24,825 nucleotides of DNA from positions 1 to 24,825 of the forward strand of contig JACQUR010000266.1 in assembly GCA_016210245.1 (NCBI GenBank), in the 5' to 3' direction. The position numbers and the translations under genes were made by a program. Source of the stretch: Chloroflexota bacterium. GTDB taxonomy: Bacteria; Chloroflexota; UBA6077; JACQUR01. The stretch's first letter is position 1. Each line of letters opens with the position of its first letter. The notes below the pieces were generated by a model. That model saw only the letters and a list, made by a program, of their open reading frames with translations, did no database searches and was not told the DNA's origin. Below, in pieces: positions 13,202-20,714 of the stretch.

Positions 13202-15493
13202 ATGGAAGTAACGACTGAGGGGCATCGTGCGGCTCCAGCGCGGCCGGGGCGAGGGGCGCGGATCGCCGTGCTCGTCCTGGGCGCCGCGCTGGTAGCCGGG
13301 TGTGTGCAGCAGGGCCTGGCAGCGTCCGGCAAATCGTCCGGACCTGCGACGGCCAGCAACGCGGCCGAGGAAGGCCAGCGCCTGTTCCTGGCGAACTGTA
13401 GCGTCTGCCACGGCGAGAAGGGCGATCGCGTGCCGGTCTCGCCCTTGCACTCCAAGGAATTCCTGGACTCGCGCGGCGACGCCACGCTGGTGACCGTGGT
13501 CAGCGAGGGCAAGGGAGTCATGCCGGCCTGGAGCCGCGGGCGCGGCGGCCCGTTCTCAGAGGAGCAGGTCCGCTCCGTGGTGGCCTACATGAACGCCGCG
13601 GCCGGGCGCACCAGCCCCACCCTGCTGGCCGGCCCGGGGAAGGCCGTCTTCCAGCAGCAGTGCGAACGCTGCCACGGCGAGAAGGGCGACCGCATTCCGG
13701 TGGCGCCGCTCTCGGCCAAGGCCTTCGTCGACTCCAGGACCGATGCCCAACTGCTCGAGATCATCGGCAAGGGCAGGGGGATGATGCCCGCCTTCCGCGA
13801 GAGCACCAAGCCGACGCTGACCGAGGAGCAGGTGCGGTCCGTTGTCTCCTTCCTGCGCTTCAACGCCGAGGCGAGCCTGGCCGAGCAGGCCCGGCGCGGG
13901 CGCGAGCTGTACCTGGGCAACTGCCTGACCTGCCATGGCGAGCGCGGAGATCGCATCCCCAGCATCAACCTCGCCTCGACCGAGTACTTGAGCAAGCTGG
14001 GCGACGGTGCGCTCATCACCTCCATGGCTCAGGGCAAGGGCGTGATGCCAGGCTTCACCACTACCAAGGGCGGCACTTTCGGCGTCCCCGAGGTGGCCGC
14101 CCTGCTGGTCTACCTCAAGTCCTGGGCAGGCCTCCCGGCCGGCTCGGCCCTCTCCGGGCCCGAGATGCCCAGCCAGGGCCGCGACCTGTTCATGAAGAAC
14201 TGCACCGGCTGCCACGGCGAGGGCGGCGACAAGGTGCCGGGCGTTCGCCTCAAGGCGGCCGACTTCATGGACTCGCGCCAGGACGAGGTGCTGGTGCGAG
14301 AGATCACCCAGGGCAACGCCCGGGGCATGCCCGCGTGGGGCAAGACCGCGGGGGGCCCGCTGTCGGAAACGGACATCCGCAACATCATCGGCTATTTCCG
14401 CTCCTCGGCCGCGGGCACCACCACGGCGGCAGCCCCGGCCGCGCCGGGCGCCGCGCCGGCCGCGCCGACGACCGCGCCCGCCGCTGCGCCCGCGGCTGCG
14501 CCTGCCGCGGGGCCGGCCAACGACGCGCTGATCAGCAAGGGCAAAGAGCTCTTCACCAAGAACTGCGTGGCCTGCCACGGCGAGACGCGGGATAAGGTGC
14601 CTACCTGCAAGCTGGCCGACGCGGCCTGGCTGCAGCAGAAGGGCGACGCCACCCTGATCCAGAGCATCACCAACGGCAAGGGGCCGATGCCCACCTGGGG
14701 CAAGGAGCGGGGCGGCCCGCTGAGCCCCGACGACATCACTGCCGTGGTGGCCTACCTCAAGAACGCAGCCGGAGTGAAGGATGCTGCCCCGGCGAGTGCC
14801 GCCGCGGCGGCCCCGGCGGCGCCCGCGGCGCCCGCGACAGCAGCGCCGGCCGCGCCAGCCCAGACGGCCGGCGCAGGCGGCGACGCGGCCAAAGGCAAGG
14901 AGATCTTCACCAAGAACTGTGTCGCCTGCCACGGCGAGACGCGGGACAAGATCCCGACCTGCAAACTGGCCGACGCGGCCTGGCTCAAGGACAAGGGCGA
15001 CGCCACCCTGACCCAGAGCATCACCAACGGCAAGGGCCCCATGCCCACCTGGGGCAAGGAGAAGGGTGGCCCGCTGAGTCCCGAGGATATCCAGAACGTG
15101 GTCGCCTACCTCAAGTCGGCGGCGGGAGGCGGCCAGGCGGCCGCCTCCTCCACCGGTGGCGGCGCCGTCTCCACGGCGCCGCCCGACCCGGCGGCCACCG
15201 ATCCAACCAAGCCCGAAGTCGCGGCCACCGCCCAGGTTGGCCGCGAACTTTTTATGTCCAACTGCGTCTTCTGCCACGGCGAGGACGCCATGCGCCAGGA
15301 AAACTGCCCGCTGGGCTCCCTTGCCTGGCTCGACAGCCTCGGCGACGCGCTCGCCCTCAGAATCATGAACGGCAAGCCGGCCCGCGGCATGCCGACGTGG
15401 AGCAAGCGCCTGGGCGGCAGCCTCTCGGATAGCCAGATCGAAGCCATCATGGCCTTCCTCAGGCAAAACGCGAAGCAGCGAGCTGGCCGTTAG
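13202..15493 (+). CDS. Heptahaem c-type cytochrome lipoprotein of seven tandem single-haem domains
   Basis: This 763-residue exported protein has a lipobox (LVAGC, lipid Cys34) and seven class I cytochrome c-like domains in a row. CxxCH sites are at Cys66, 154, 241, 334, 455, 573 and 688. Each is followed 35-45 residues later by a Met-Pro ligand motif (Met107, 194 or 195, 282, 376, 496, 614, 730). It is therefore predicted to hold seven covalently bound His/Met haems. Ala/Pro-rich linkers (about 405-440, 525-560, 642-678) separate the later domains. Domains 5 and 6 are almost identical, a recent duplication. The ATG at 13202 follows a GGGGGTGGGG-like ribosome site. It is the last gene of the maturation operon that would attach its haems, and probably carries electrons outside the membrane. 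The partner is unknown. Confidence 0.92.
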   Translation: MEVTTEGHRAAPARPGRGARIAVLVLGAALVAGCVQQGLAASGKSSGPATASNAAEEGQRLFLANCSVCHGEKGDRVPVSPLHSKEFLDSRGDATLVTVVSEGKGVMPAWSRGRGGPFSEEQVRSVVAYMNAAAGRTSPTLLAGPGKAVFQQQCERCHGEKGDRIPVAPLSAKAFVDSRTDAQLLEIIGKGRGMMPAFRESTKPTLTEEQVRSVVSFLRFNAEASLAEQARRGRELYLGNCLTCHGERGDRIPSINLASTEYLSKLGDGALITSMAQGKGVMPGFTTTKGGTFGVPEVAALLVYLKSWAGLPAGSALSGPEMPSQGRDLFMKNCTGCHGEGGDKVPGVRLKAADFMDSRQDEVLVREITQGNARGMPAWGKTAGGPLSETDIRNIIGYFRSSAAGTTTAAAPAAPGAAPAAPTTAPAAAPAAAPAAGPANDALISKGKELFTKNCVACHGETRDKVPTCKLADAAWLQQKGDATLIQSITNGKGPMPTWGKERGGPLSPDDITAVVAYLKNAAGVKDAAPASAAAAAPAAPAAPATAAPAAPAQTAGAGGDAAKGKEIFTKNCVACHGETRDKIPTCKLADAAWLKDKGDATLTQSITNGKGPMPTWGKEKGGPLSPEDIQNVVAYLKSAAGGGQAAASSTGGGAVSTAPPDPAATDPTKPEVAATAQVGRELFMSNCVFCHGEDAMRQENCPLGSLAWLDSLGDALALRIMNGKPARGMPTWSKRLGGSLSDSQIEAIMAFLRQNAKQRAGR

Positions 15494-15577
15494 CGCTTCG
15501 TCGAAGGGCCAGGGGATGCCCGGCTGGCACATCTCGCTCGCGTCTGCTCTTTGGCCCAGCGGATGAACTGCTCGTTT

Positions 15578-15644
15578 CTGTAACTCCCGAGTAACGGGCG
15601 GGCCCGGACCGTTCACAGTGCTGTAACTGAGGAGTCGATAGACT
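15578..15644 (+). promoter_or_regulatory. Promoter module B: four-half-site activator box plus -10
   Basis: Half-sites CTGTAAC (15578-15584), GAGTAAC (15589-15595), CGTTCAC (15610-15616) and CTGTAAC (15621-15627) lie ahead of the -10-like TAGACT (15639-15644). Spacing is identical to modules A and C, whereas the bases between half-sites differ, which argues for selection on the sites. It starts the TPR/NHL/cytochrome operon. Predicted transcription start is about 15651. Confidence 0.8.
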
Positions 15645-15660
15645 CGGGCAGGCTATGGAG

Positions 15661-15685
15661 CCAGACAGGAGTAGTGTCTGGAGGT
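15661..15685 (+). promoter_or_regulatory. Small hairpin overlapping the ribosome binding site
   Basis: CCAGACA (15661-15667) pairs with TGTCTGG (15675-15681) around a 7-base loop. The right arm shares GG (15680-15681) with the Shine-Dalgarno GGAGGT (15680-15685) of the gene starting at 15691. Formation of the hairpin in the short 5' leader would partly mask that site, so it may tune translation. No ligand or protein partner is evident. Confidence 0.45.
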
Positions 15686-15690
15686 CAGCG

Positions 15691-16656
15691 ATGAGTGTGG
15701 CAAGATCGGTCAGCCCCGCACAGCTCGTCGGCACGGCGCGCCAGACGGTGCTGGATACGCTCAACGACGAGGCGCGCCTGGCGTGGCTGAGTCGCCGCCT
15801 GGCGGTGGCGGTAGCGCTGCTGCTGGTCGCTTTCGTCGGGTTCTACAACTACGACCGCTACCTGGTGAAGCCGGAGTCGCCGCTGGACCAGGCCGTGCGC
15901 AGCCTGGAGGACGCGGTGCGGCAGAGCCCGGGTGACATCCAGTTGCGCGTGCGGGTGGCGGACGCCTACGTGCGCCAGGGGCGGTACCCGCAGGCCATCA
16001 CCCAGTACGGTGAGGCGCTGAAGCTGCAGGAGAACCACATGCCCGCCCTGTTCGGCATGGCGGCCGCCGAGCTGCTGCGCAACAACGAGGTCCGCGCGGA
16101 GGAGCTCTACCGCCAGATCGTAGACCTGAACCGCGACAACGAGGACAGGTACTCCAGCCGCGACATGGAGGCGGCCTACTATCGCCTGGCCCTGTTCGCC
16201 TCGAAGGCGGGCCGACACGACGAGGCCGCCGAGTGGGCCAGGGAGGCGCTGAAAGCCGACCGCACCGACGCGGATGTGCTCTACCTGCTCGGCACCAGCG
16301 AGGAGGCCCGGGGGAACCAGGAGGCGGCCCGCGGAGCTTTCCGTCAGGCGGTGTCCTTCGATCCCAACTTCCGCGATGGCTTCGCCGCCCTGGGCCGCAC
16401 CGCGGCCGCGCTGGGCGATAGCCGCGAGGCCAGCTACGCGCGGGGCATGGAGCTGCTGGCCGCGGGCGACGTGGACGGGGCGCTGGCCGAGTTCCAGCGA
16501 TTGATTGCGGCGGCGCCGGACTACGGCGAGGCCTACCAGGGTCTCGGCCTGGCTTACGGCAAGAAGGGGCAGCGGGAGGAGTCGATCCAGGCGTTCCGCA
16601 CCGCCCTGGAGCGGAACCCCGATCTGTTCCTGGCCAAGTGGAGTCTCGGCTCGTAG
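15691..16656 (+). CDS. Membrane-anchored TPR-repeat protein
   Basis: This 321-residue protein has one N-terminal membrane helix (about 37-53, followed by YNYDRYLV). The rest is helical tetratricopeptide repeats, about five to six units, with typical phrases such as DAYVRQGRYPQAITQYGEAL and GLAYGKKGQREESIQAFRTAL. TPR proteins are protein-protein scaffolds. Comparable anchored TPR proteins (CcmI/NrfG type) deliver apocytochromes to haem ligation. An assembly or scaffold role for the six-haem cytochrome downstream is inferred from context only. The ATG at 15691 is chosen over 15655 because GGAGGT lies at 15680-15685 and the first start is nearly on the predicted transcription start. Confidence 0.85.
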   Translation: MSVARSVSPAQLVGTARQTVLDTLNDEARLAWLSRRLAVAVALLLVAFVGFYNYDRYLVKPESPLDQAVRSLEDAVRQSPGDIQLRVRVADAYVRQGRYPQAITQYGEALKLQENHMPALFGMAAAELLRNNEVRAEELYRQIVDLNRDNEDRYSSRDMEAAYYRLALFASKAGRHDEAAEWAREALKADRTDADVLYLLGTSEEARGNQEAARGAFRQAVSFDPNFRDGFAALGRTAAALGDSREASYARGMELLAAGDVDGALAEFQRLIAAAPDYGEAYQGLGLAYGKKGQREESIQAFRTALERNPDLFLAKWSLGS

Positions 16657-16690
16657 GGCCGGGCGCATCTGGAACGGCGAGGTGGGTGCC

Positions 16691-17710
16691 ATGTTCGGAC
16701 AGCCTGTTGGCAGCGCGACCGAAGAGCAAGGCGAGCGGCGGCGCCGGCGGCGGCCCTTCCTACTGCTGCTCGTGCTGGGGCTGATCCTGCTGTTGGTGGG
16801 GGGGTCGGCGGTGATGGGGTACTACGTCGCCACCCGCAAGCCGGTGACCGAGCTGCCGGTGGTGGAGCGGGCGACCCGAACGCTCTCCCCACGGCTAGTC
16901 TTTTCCTTTGCAGGAGTCGCGAAACCCGTGGGCGTAGCCGTGAGCCCGGACGGACAGCGGGTGTACGTGGCGGAAGGGGGTGGTGAGCGGCAGATCAAGG
17001 TCTTCGATCGCGAGGGCAAGCCCGTGGGCAAGGGCGGCCCGCCGGACAGCGCATCCGGCACGCGCAAGCCCGGCCTCCTGGCCGTGGACGCCGGGGGGCG
17101 CGTGTGGGTAGCCGACATCCTGCGGGCCCAGGTGCAGGTCTACGGCCCGGCCCTGGAGTGGGAGGGGCCGTTCAACCCGCCGGCCGTGGAGGCGATGGGC
17201 GGGTGGCGCCCCAATGGGATCTCCATTGGGCCGGACGGGCGGGTCTACGTGGCCGAGACGGGCCAGCAGGAGCAGAGCATCCTGGTCTTCGCTCCCGACG
17301 GCGCGCTGGTGGACCGCCTGAGCGCAGCCTCGGGTCTGCCTGGGGGGCTGAGCTACCCGGTCCAGGCGGTGGCGGACGACGAGGGGCGCGTCTACATCAG
17401 CGACGGCCAGGCCGGGCGGGTGCTGGCCGTCACCCCTCGGGGTGTGGCCGCGGTGGGAGTCTCGGGCGAAGGTCTGCTGGGCCTGCCCCGCGGCATGGCG
17501 GTGGCCGGGCGGCGGCTCCTGATCGCCGATGCCGCGGGCCACGAAGTCAACGTGTACTCGGCCGAGGACCGCCCACAGTTCCTGCACGCCTTCGGCGCGA
17601 CCGAAGACGACGATGGCATGTCCTACCCCAACGCGGTGGCGGTCGACCGCACCGGGCGGGTCTACGTAGCCGACCGGGTGAACGACCGCATCCAGGTATG
17701 GAGCTACTGA
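16691..17710 (+). CDS. Membrane-anchored NHL-repeat (beta-propeller) protein
   Basis: This 339-residue protein has a run of arginines (17-22), one membrane helix (about 23-46), and an extracytoplasmic six-bladed-propeller-like region of NHL repeats. Each blade has the pattern GVAV…DG(R/Q)VYVAE…IKVFDREG; clear units begin near residues 80, 125, 170, 230, 270 and 310. Such propellers bind proteins, glycans or lipids and are common in exported Chloroflexota and Geobacter-type cytochrome clusters. The ATG at 16691 follows GAGGTG with suitable spacing; upstream codons are a basic out-of-frame read of the TPR gene. It probably acts as an extracytoplasmic partner of the cytochrome that follows. Confidence 0.85.
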   Translation: MFGQPVGSATEEQGERRRRRRPFLLLLVLGLILLLVGGSAVMGYYVATRKPVTELPVVERATRTLSPRLVFSFAGVAKPVGVAVSPDGQRVYVAEGGGERQIKVFDREGKPVGKGGPPDSASGTRKPGLLAVDAGGRVWVADILRAQVQVYGPALEWEGPFNPPAVEAMGGWRPNGISIGPDGRVYVAETGQQEQSILVFAPDGALVDRLSAASGLPGGLSYPVQAVADDEGRVYISDGQAGRVLAVTPRGVAAVGVSGEGLLGLPRGMAVAGRRLLIADAAGHEVNVYSAEDRPQFLHAFGATEDDDGMSYPNAVAVDRTGRVYVADRVNDRIQVWSY

Positions 17711-17715
17711 GCGCG

Positions 17716-17763
17716 TTGGTACCTGGTAGCGGCACGGCATGCTGTGCCGCTACCAGGTACCAA
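17716..17763. repeat. Perfect 20-bp inverted repeat
   Basis: Arms 17716-17735 and 17744-17763 are exact reverse complements around an 8-base loop (GGCATGCT). It starts 6 bases after the NHL gene stop. There is no T-run, so it is not a standard terminator. It could stall or process the message between the NHL and cytochrome genes, or be a dispersed palindromic repeat. Confidence 0.9.
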
Positions 17764-17792
17764 TGCACCCACGGAGCGTGATTGCAATGGCC

Positions 17793-17828
17793 ATGACTAC
17801 TGACATGACTACTGATATGACTACTGAA
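17793..17828 (+). repeat. Three tandem 12-bp repeats before a ribosome binding site
   Basis: Three copies of ATGACTACTGA plus one variable base lie head to tail at 17793-17804, 17805-17816 and 17817-17828. They end where the strong AAGGAGGT (17828-17835) of the cytochrome gene begins. In one frame they read Met-Thr-Thr-Asp/Glu, continuous with the cytochrome, giving three alternative ATG codons without their own Shine-Dalgarno. They could be a slippage-prone spacer affecting translation. Confidence 0.8.
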
Positions 17829-17840
17829 AGGAGGTGCAAG

Positions 17841-19175
17841 ATGAGCATGAGACGCATCGTAGTGGCCTCGGTCCTGGCTCTGGCCTTTGCCGCGCTCACG
17901 GCGGGGGCAGCGCTGGCTGACGGCGGGCCTCATGGCCAGTACGACAAGCTCTTCGACGGATCGACGGGAGCCACCGACAAGTGCGCTGCCTGCCATCGTC
18001 CCCACCAGGGCCAATCGGTGGGCTTCCTGCTCAAGCGGGGCACGCAATACCAGTTGTGCGTGACCTGCCACGACGGCTCGGTGTCCAGACTGGACGTGCT
18101 GGACGGCATCAAGCTGGGAACCCCCATGCCGCAAGCCACCGGCCAGGTTGTGTCCGGCGGGACCCTGAACGGGGGCGGCTTCGACTACGTGAATGGCACC
18201 CCGGTGACGTCGATCCACAACGTGAAGTTGAGCCAGACTGACACCACCAGCTCCGACCAGCCCTGGGGCTTCAAGAACGACACGGGCGTCAAGGATGGCA
18301 CGCTCTCGGCGGACCTGACCTGCACGAGCTGCCACAACCCGCATGGCAGCGCCAACTACCGCATCTTCAAGGAGCGGCTGCACTCCGGCACGAGCGAGCG
18401 GGTGGTGAGCGTCCTGGCGTACTACTCCACCCCGGTGGCGACCGTTGGGGTGGGCACGCCGACCATCGTCCCCGTCACAACGCCCTTCATCAAGAATGAG
18501 GGCAACGTGCGGGGCCTGGAGTTTGGAGCGCCCGACAACAAGTACGTTAGCGAATACTACGGGTCCAACGGCCTCGAGGGCTCAGGCGGGTTCAGGCCAA
18601 CCATGGGCACGATCGCTGGTGGCACCCCGGTAGCCCTCCTGGCGGACGGCACTCCGGTGGCCACGCCGGGCAGCGTCGATACCAACGGCTTCGCCCTGCT
18701 GTGCGGTGGCTGCCACTGGTCCTACGCCTCGGCCGGCGCCAAGAACCTTCCCTCGGTGTCCACGGGGGCCGGCTGGACGATCTCGGCGCTCACCAAGTAT
18801 CGGCACCGCATCGAGATGCCGTACACCGACTGGTCGAGCCCCAAGCTGGGCGCGTCGGTGAACTGCAACCCCGAGACGGGTCCCTACAACCCCTCAGACG
18901 CGACCTGCACCAGCTCCACGCTCCCGGCGCTGCGGCTGGCCAGCAATGCCTCGAACGCCAACAAGATGGTCACCTGTCTGACCTGCCATCGCGCCCACGG
19001 CTCGGCCAGCAGCATGACGGGCTGGGCCCTGAAGGACACGTTCAGCGGCGGATCGAGCCCTGACGAGATCTCGCCGGCCCAGATGGCCGACACGCGCATC
19101 TCGGGTGGTACGAGCAAGAGCATGCTGCTCTACACCGACAACCGCGCCATGTGCGAGGCCTGCCACCAGTGGTAG
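17841..19175 (+). CDS. Hexahaem c-type cytochrome (doubled CxxCH family)
   Basis: This 444-residue exported protein has a Sec signal peptide (residues 1-26, cleavage after AALA). Six CxxCH haem sites start at Cys48, 73, 161, 288, 379 and 438. The CxxCHxxH-type spacing in CAACHRPH, CTSCHNPH and CLTCHRAH is the doubled CxxCH signature, where a nearby His can ligate a haem, suggesting bis-His haems. It probably moves electrons outside the membrane. The ATG at 17841 has an ideal AAGGAGGT upstream and leads straight into the signal peptide; longer reads through the 12-bp repeats would bury the signal. It ends the TPR-NHL-cytochrome operon before a strong terminator. The electron partner is unknown. 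Confidence 0.9.
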   Translation: MSMRRIVVASVLALAFAALTAGAALADGGPHGQYDKLFDGSTGATDKCAACHRPHQGQSVGFLLKRGTQYQLCVTCHDGSVSRLDVLDGIKLGTPMPQATGQVVSGGTLNGGGFDYVNGTPVTSIHNVKLSQTDTTSSDQPWGFKNDTGVKDGTLSADLTCTSCHNPHGSANYRIFKERLHSGTSERVVSVLAYYSTPVATVGVGTPTIVPVTTPFIKNEGNVRGLEFGAPDNKYVSEYYGSNGLEGSGGFRPTMGTIAGGTPVALLADGTPVATPGSVDTNGFALLCGGCHWSYASAGAKNLPSVSTGAGWTISALTKYRHRIEMPYTDWSSPKLGASVNCNPETGPYNPSDATCTSSTLPALRLASNASNANKMVTCLTCHRAHGSASSMTGWALKDTFSGGSSPDEISPAQMADTRISGGTSKSMLLYTDNRAMCEACHQW

Positions 19176-19203
19176 GCGTTCAGGACCTGCAGGGTCCAGG
19201 AGA

Positions 19204-19233
19204 GGGGGCGGGCGAGGTGCCCGCCCCCTTTTT
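19204..19233 (+). terminator. Rho-independent terminator
   Basis: A perfect 10-bp GC stem, 19204-19213 with 19219-19228 around the loop GAGGT, is followed by TTTTT (19229-19233). It lies about 30 bases after the hexahaem cytochrome stop. It is the clearest terminator in the window and marks the end of the second cytochrome operon. Confidence 0.92.
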
Positions 19234-19398
19234 CCTTTCCTGGAATCTTTGGAAACGGGTTCCGCCAGCGCGCCGGGGCGCGGGCGGTGCGACTCCTGCG
19301 TGTGGTAGCATCTGAGACAGGCTGCCTCCGTAGGCGAGGCGCATTCCGGGCGGAAAGGAGTCGGCTCCCATCAACCACTGGCCGATCGTGCCCGGCAG

Positions 19399-19881
19399 GT
19401 GGCGGATCGGGTGACTTGGACGATGGATGCGACCTCCAGCGAGAGCGACTTTCAGTCATTCGAGCAGCGCCTCAGCGACCTGGGCAATGACTTTGGCAGC
19501 TACAACGAGTTGGAGGGTGAGCGCGCGCTGCTCGCTCAACTGGCGGCGAAGGGCTATCGGTTGCTGGACCGGCCCCGTCCCCTGGCAGTCGATGGTGAGG
19601 TGGATACGGTCGTGCCGGTTGAGCGGGAGGGGCAGAAGGTCTGGGTGCTGCTCTCCTCGAAGACGCGCCTGCGTCGGGGCAACGTCACCGGGGGGGATCG
19701 CCAGCTCCGGGACAGTGCGTTCCAGGCCGCTCTGCGTGCGCAACAGATCGAGCCGCCCTTCCTGGTCTGTGCCTTCGGCCGCAGGGTCTACGACGATGCC
19801 GTGGAAGCGGGACGAGCCGCCGGCATTGGCATCCTCGACCCCTATGGCGAGGTCGTCGAGCCGACCCTGCGCTCTGCCTGA
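19399..19881 (+). CDS. Hypothetical protein, possible PD-(D/E)XK-like fold
   Basis: This is a 160-residue soluble protein. The N-terminal 35 residues are probably helical. The rest alternates strands and helices, with an acidic pair in DGEVDTVVP followed by the strand VWVLLSSKTRL, reminiscent of the D…x-x-K core of restriction-like nucleases. The match is loose, with no clear E-x-K. A start at GTG 19399 is used; ATG 19423 is an alternative because neither has a strong ribosome site. It converges on the minus-strand gene that ends 11 bases away, whose product has a comparable layout. I cannot assign a function. Confidence 0.6.
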   Translation: MADRVTWTMDATSSESDFQSFEQRLSDLGNDFGSYNELEGERALLAQLAAKGYRLLDRPRPLAVDGEVDTVVPVEREGQKVWVLLSSKTRLRRGNVTGGDRQLRDSAFQAALRAQQIEPPFLVCAFGRRVYDDAVEAGRAAGIGILDPYGEVVEPTLRSA

Positions 19882-19892
19882 CCTTCGTAGCG

Positions 19893-20711
19893 TCAGGACC
19901 GAGCTGGACGCAGCCGCCGATAGGCGACCAGCTCCGGGGAAACGTCTTTGTCCTCGCGTATCCACCAGGCGACGCCCAGGCGTTCGGCTGCCTTGCGGGC
20001 GTCGACGCCGGACCAGCGCTGCCCGATGACGACCGGCAGCACCGACTCTACCCCGCGCTCCTGGCCGGCTTTGCGCAGCGTCGCGGCCTGCGGCTCCGCG
20101 CGGTACACGTCTGACATCCCAACCACAATCGAGATCTCGGCGAGGACGAACTGCCCGTCCTTCCACCAGACCAGGTCGGCCAGCAGCGGGTCCGCCTGCG
20201 GGTCCAACTCGCCCTCCGCGGCGAAGACCTCTGCCAGGACCTGGCTCAGGCGTGGCCGCACGTGCGGCTCGAAAGGCGCTCCTCCCTCGCCCGCGGCGAA
20301 CAAGCGGGGGCCCACCAGTCGGATATCCCGCTCGTAGCGCTCACCCTCCCGCCGGTTGTTCTCACTCCTCTGCCACTCCACCAGCTCCCGTACTGCCTCG
20401 GTTAGCCCGTCCACCCGTTCGGCCAGCCCGGCCAGCCGCTGCTCGGTGCGGGCCTGGGCCAGGGCCAGCTCGCGCAGCGCTGCCTCCGTGCGGGCGCGCG
20501 CCGCGTCTCCTGCCCCCCTGGCCCCCGGACCTAACCCCCCGGCCCCCTTCCCTGCGAGGGAAGGGGGAGTGGCTGCGCCCGCTGGTGGTCTCCCCCTCCC
20601 CTGGCTGGGACGGGGGCCGGGGGTTAGGTCCGTCCTCCCTGCCCAGGCTGTAACTGGCGAGTAACCCGTGGCGCCCGGTCGTTTACCAATTTGTAACCAA
20701 AGATGGCCCAT
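19893..20711 (-). CDS. Coiled-coil protein with nuclease-fold-like C-terminus (DUF3782-like)
   Basis: The convincing part begins at about 20513. It has a coiled coil with heptads (ALRELALAQARTEQRLAGLAERV) and then a C-terminal alpha/beta domain with LADLVWW..GQFVLAEIS. This resembles D…E-x-K nuclease-like domains, but with Ser at the Lys position, so it is perhaps inactive. Such proteins are frequent in Cyanobacteria and Chloroflexota, with unknown function. The start is uncertain. The ATG at 20711 lies in promoter module C, and the first 65 or so codons pass through a GC-rich inverted repeat (20526-20632) and look non-natural. The repeat may have disrupted or replaced the original 5' end, so the gene could be damaged. 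Confidence 0.55.
   Translation of the reverse strand: MGHLWLQIGKRPGATGYSPVTAWAGRTDLTPGPRPSQGRGRPPAGAATPPSLAGKGAGGLGPGARGAGDAARARTEAALRELALAQARTEQRLAGLAERVDGLTEAVRELVEWQRSENNRREGERYERDIRLVGPRLFAAGEGGAPFEPHVRPRLSQVLAEVFAAEGELDPQADPLLADLVWWKDGQFVLAEISIVVGMSDVYRAEPQAATLRKAGQERGVESVLPVVIGQRWSGVDARKAAERLGVAWWIREDKDVSPELVAYRRLRPARS
20526..20632. repeat. GC-rich composite inverted repeat
   Basis: Outer arms of about 21 bp, 20526-20547 and 20611-20632, pair with one extra C in the left arm. Inside the left half, 20543-20567 forms a second perfect hairpin (11-bp arms around GCG). It lies in the 5' part of the minus-strand coiled-coil gene, where it would encode Pro/Gly-rich sequence. It has the hallmarks of a dispersed repeat insertion. 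Confidence 0.88.
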
Positions 20712-20714
20712 ACT
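20648..20714 (+). promoter_or_regulatory. Promoter module C: four-half-site activator box plus -10
   Basis: Half-sites CTGTAAC (20648-20654), GAGTAAC (20659-20665), CGTTTAC (20680-20686) and TTGTAAC (20691-20697) are followed by the -10-like CATACT (20709-20714). Spacing is identical to modules A and B. It drives the NHL and Thr/Pro-rich protein genes. Predicted transcription start is about 20721, leaving a leader of about 135 bases. Confidence 0.8.

Noticed and set aside
13556..15616. Minus-strand open frame across the heptahaem gene
   Set aside because: The seven regular CxxCH/Met motifs, lipobox and ribosome site are all on the plus strand; the antisense read is Gly/Arg/His-rich noise.
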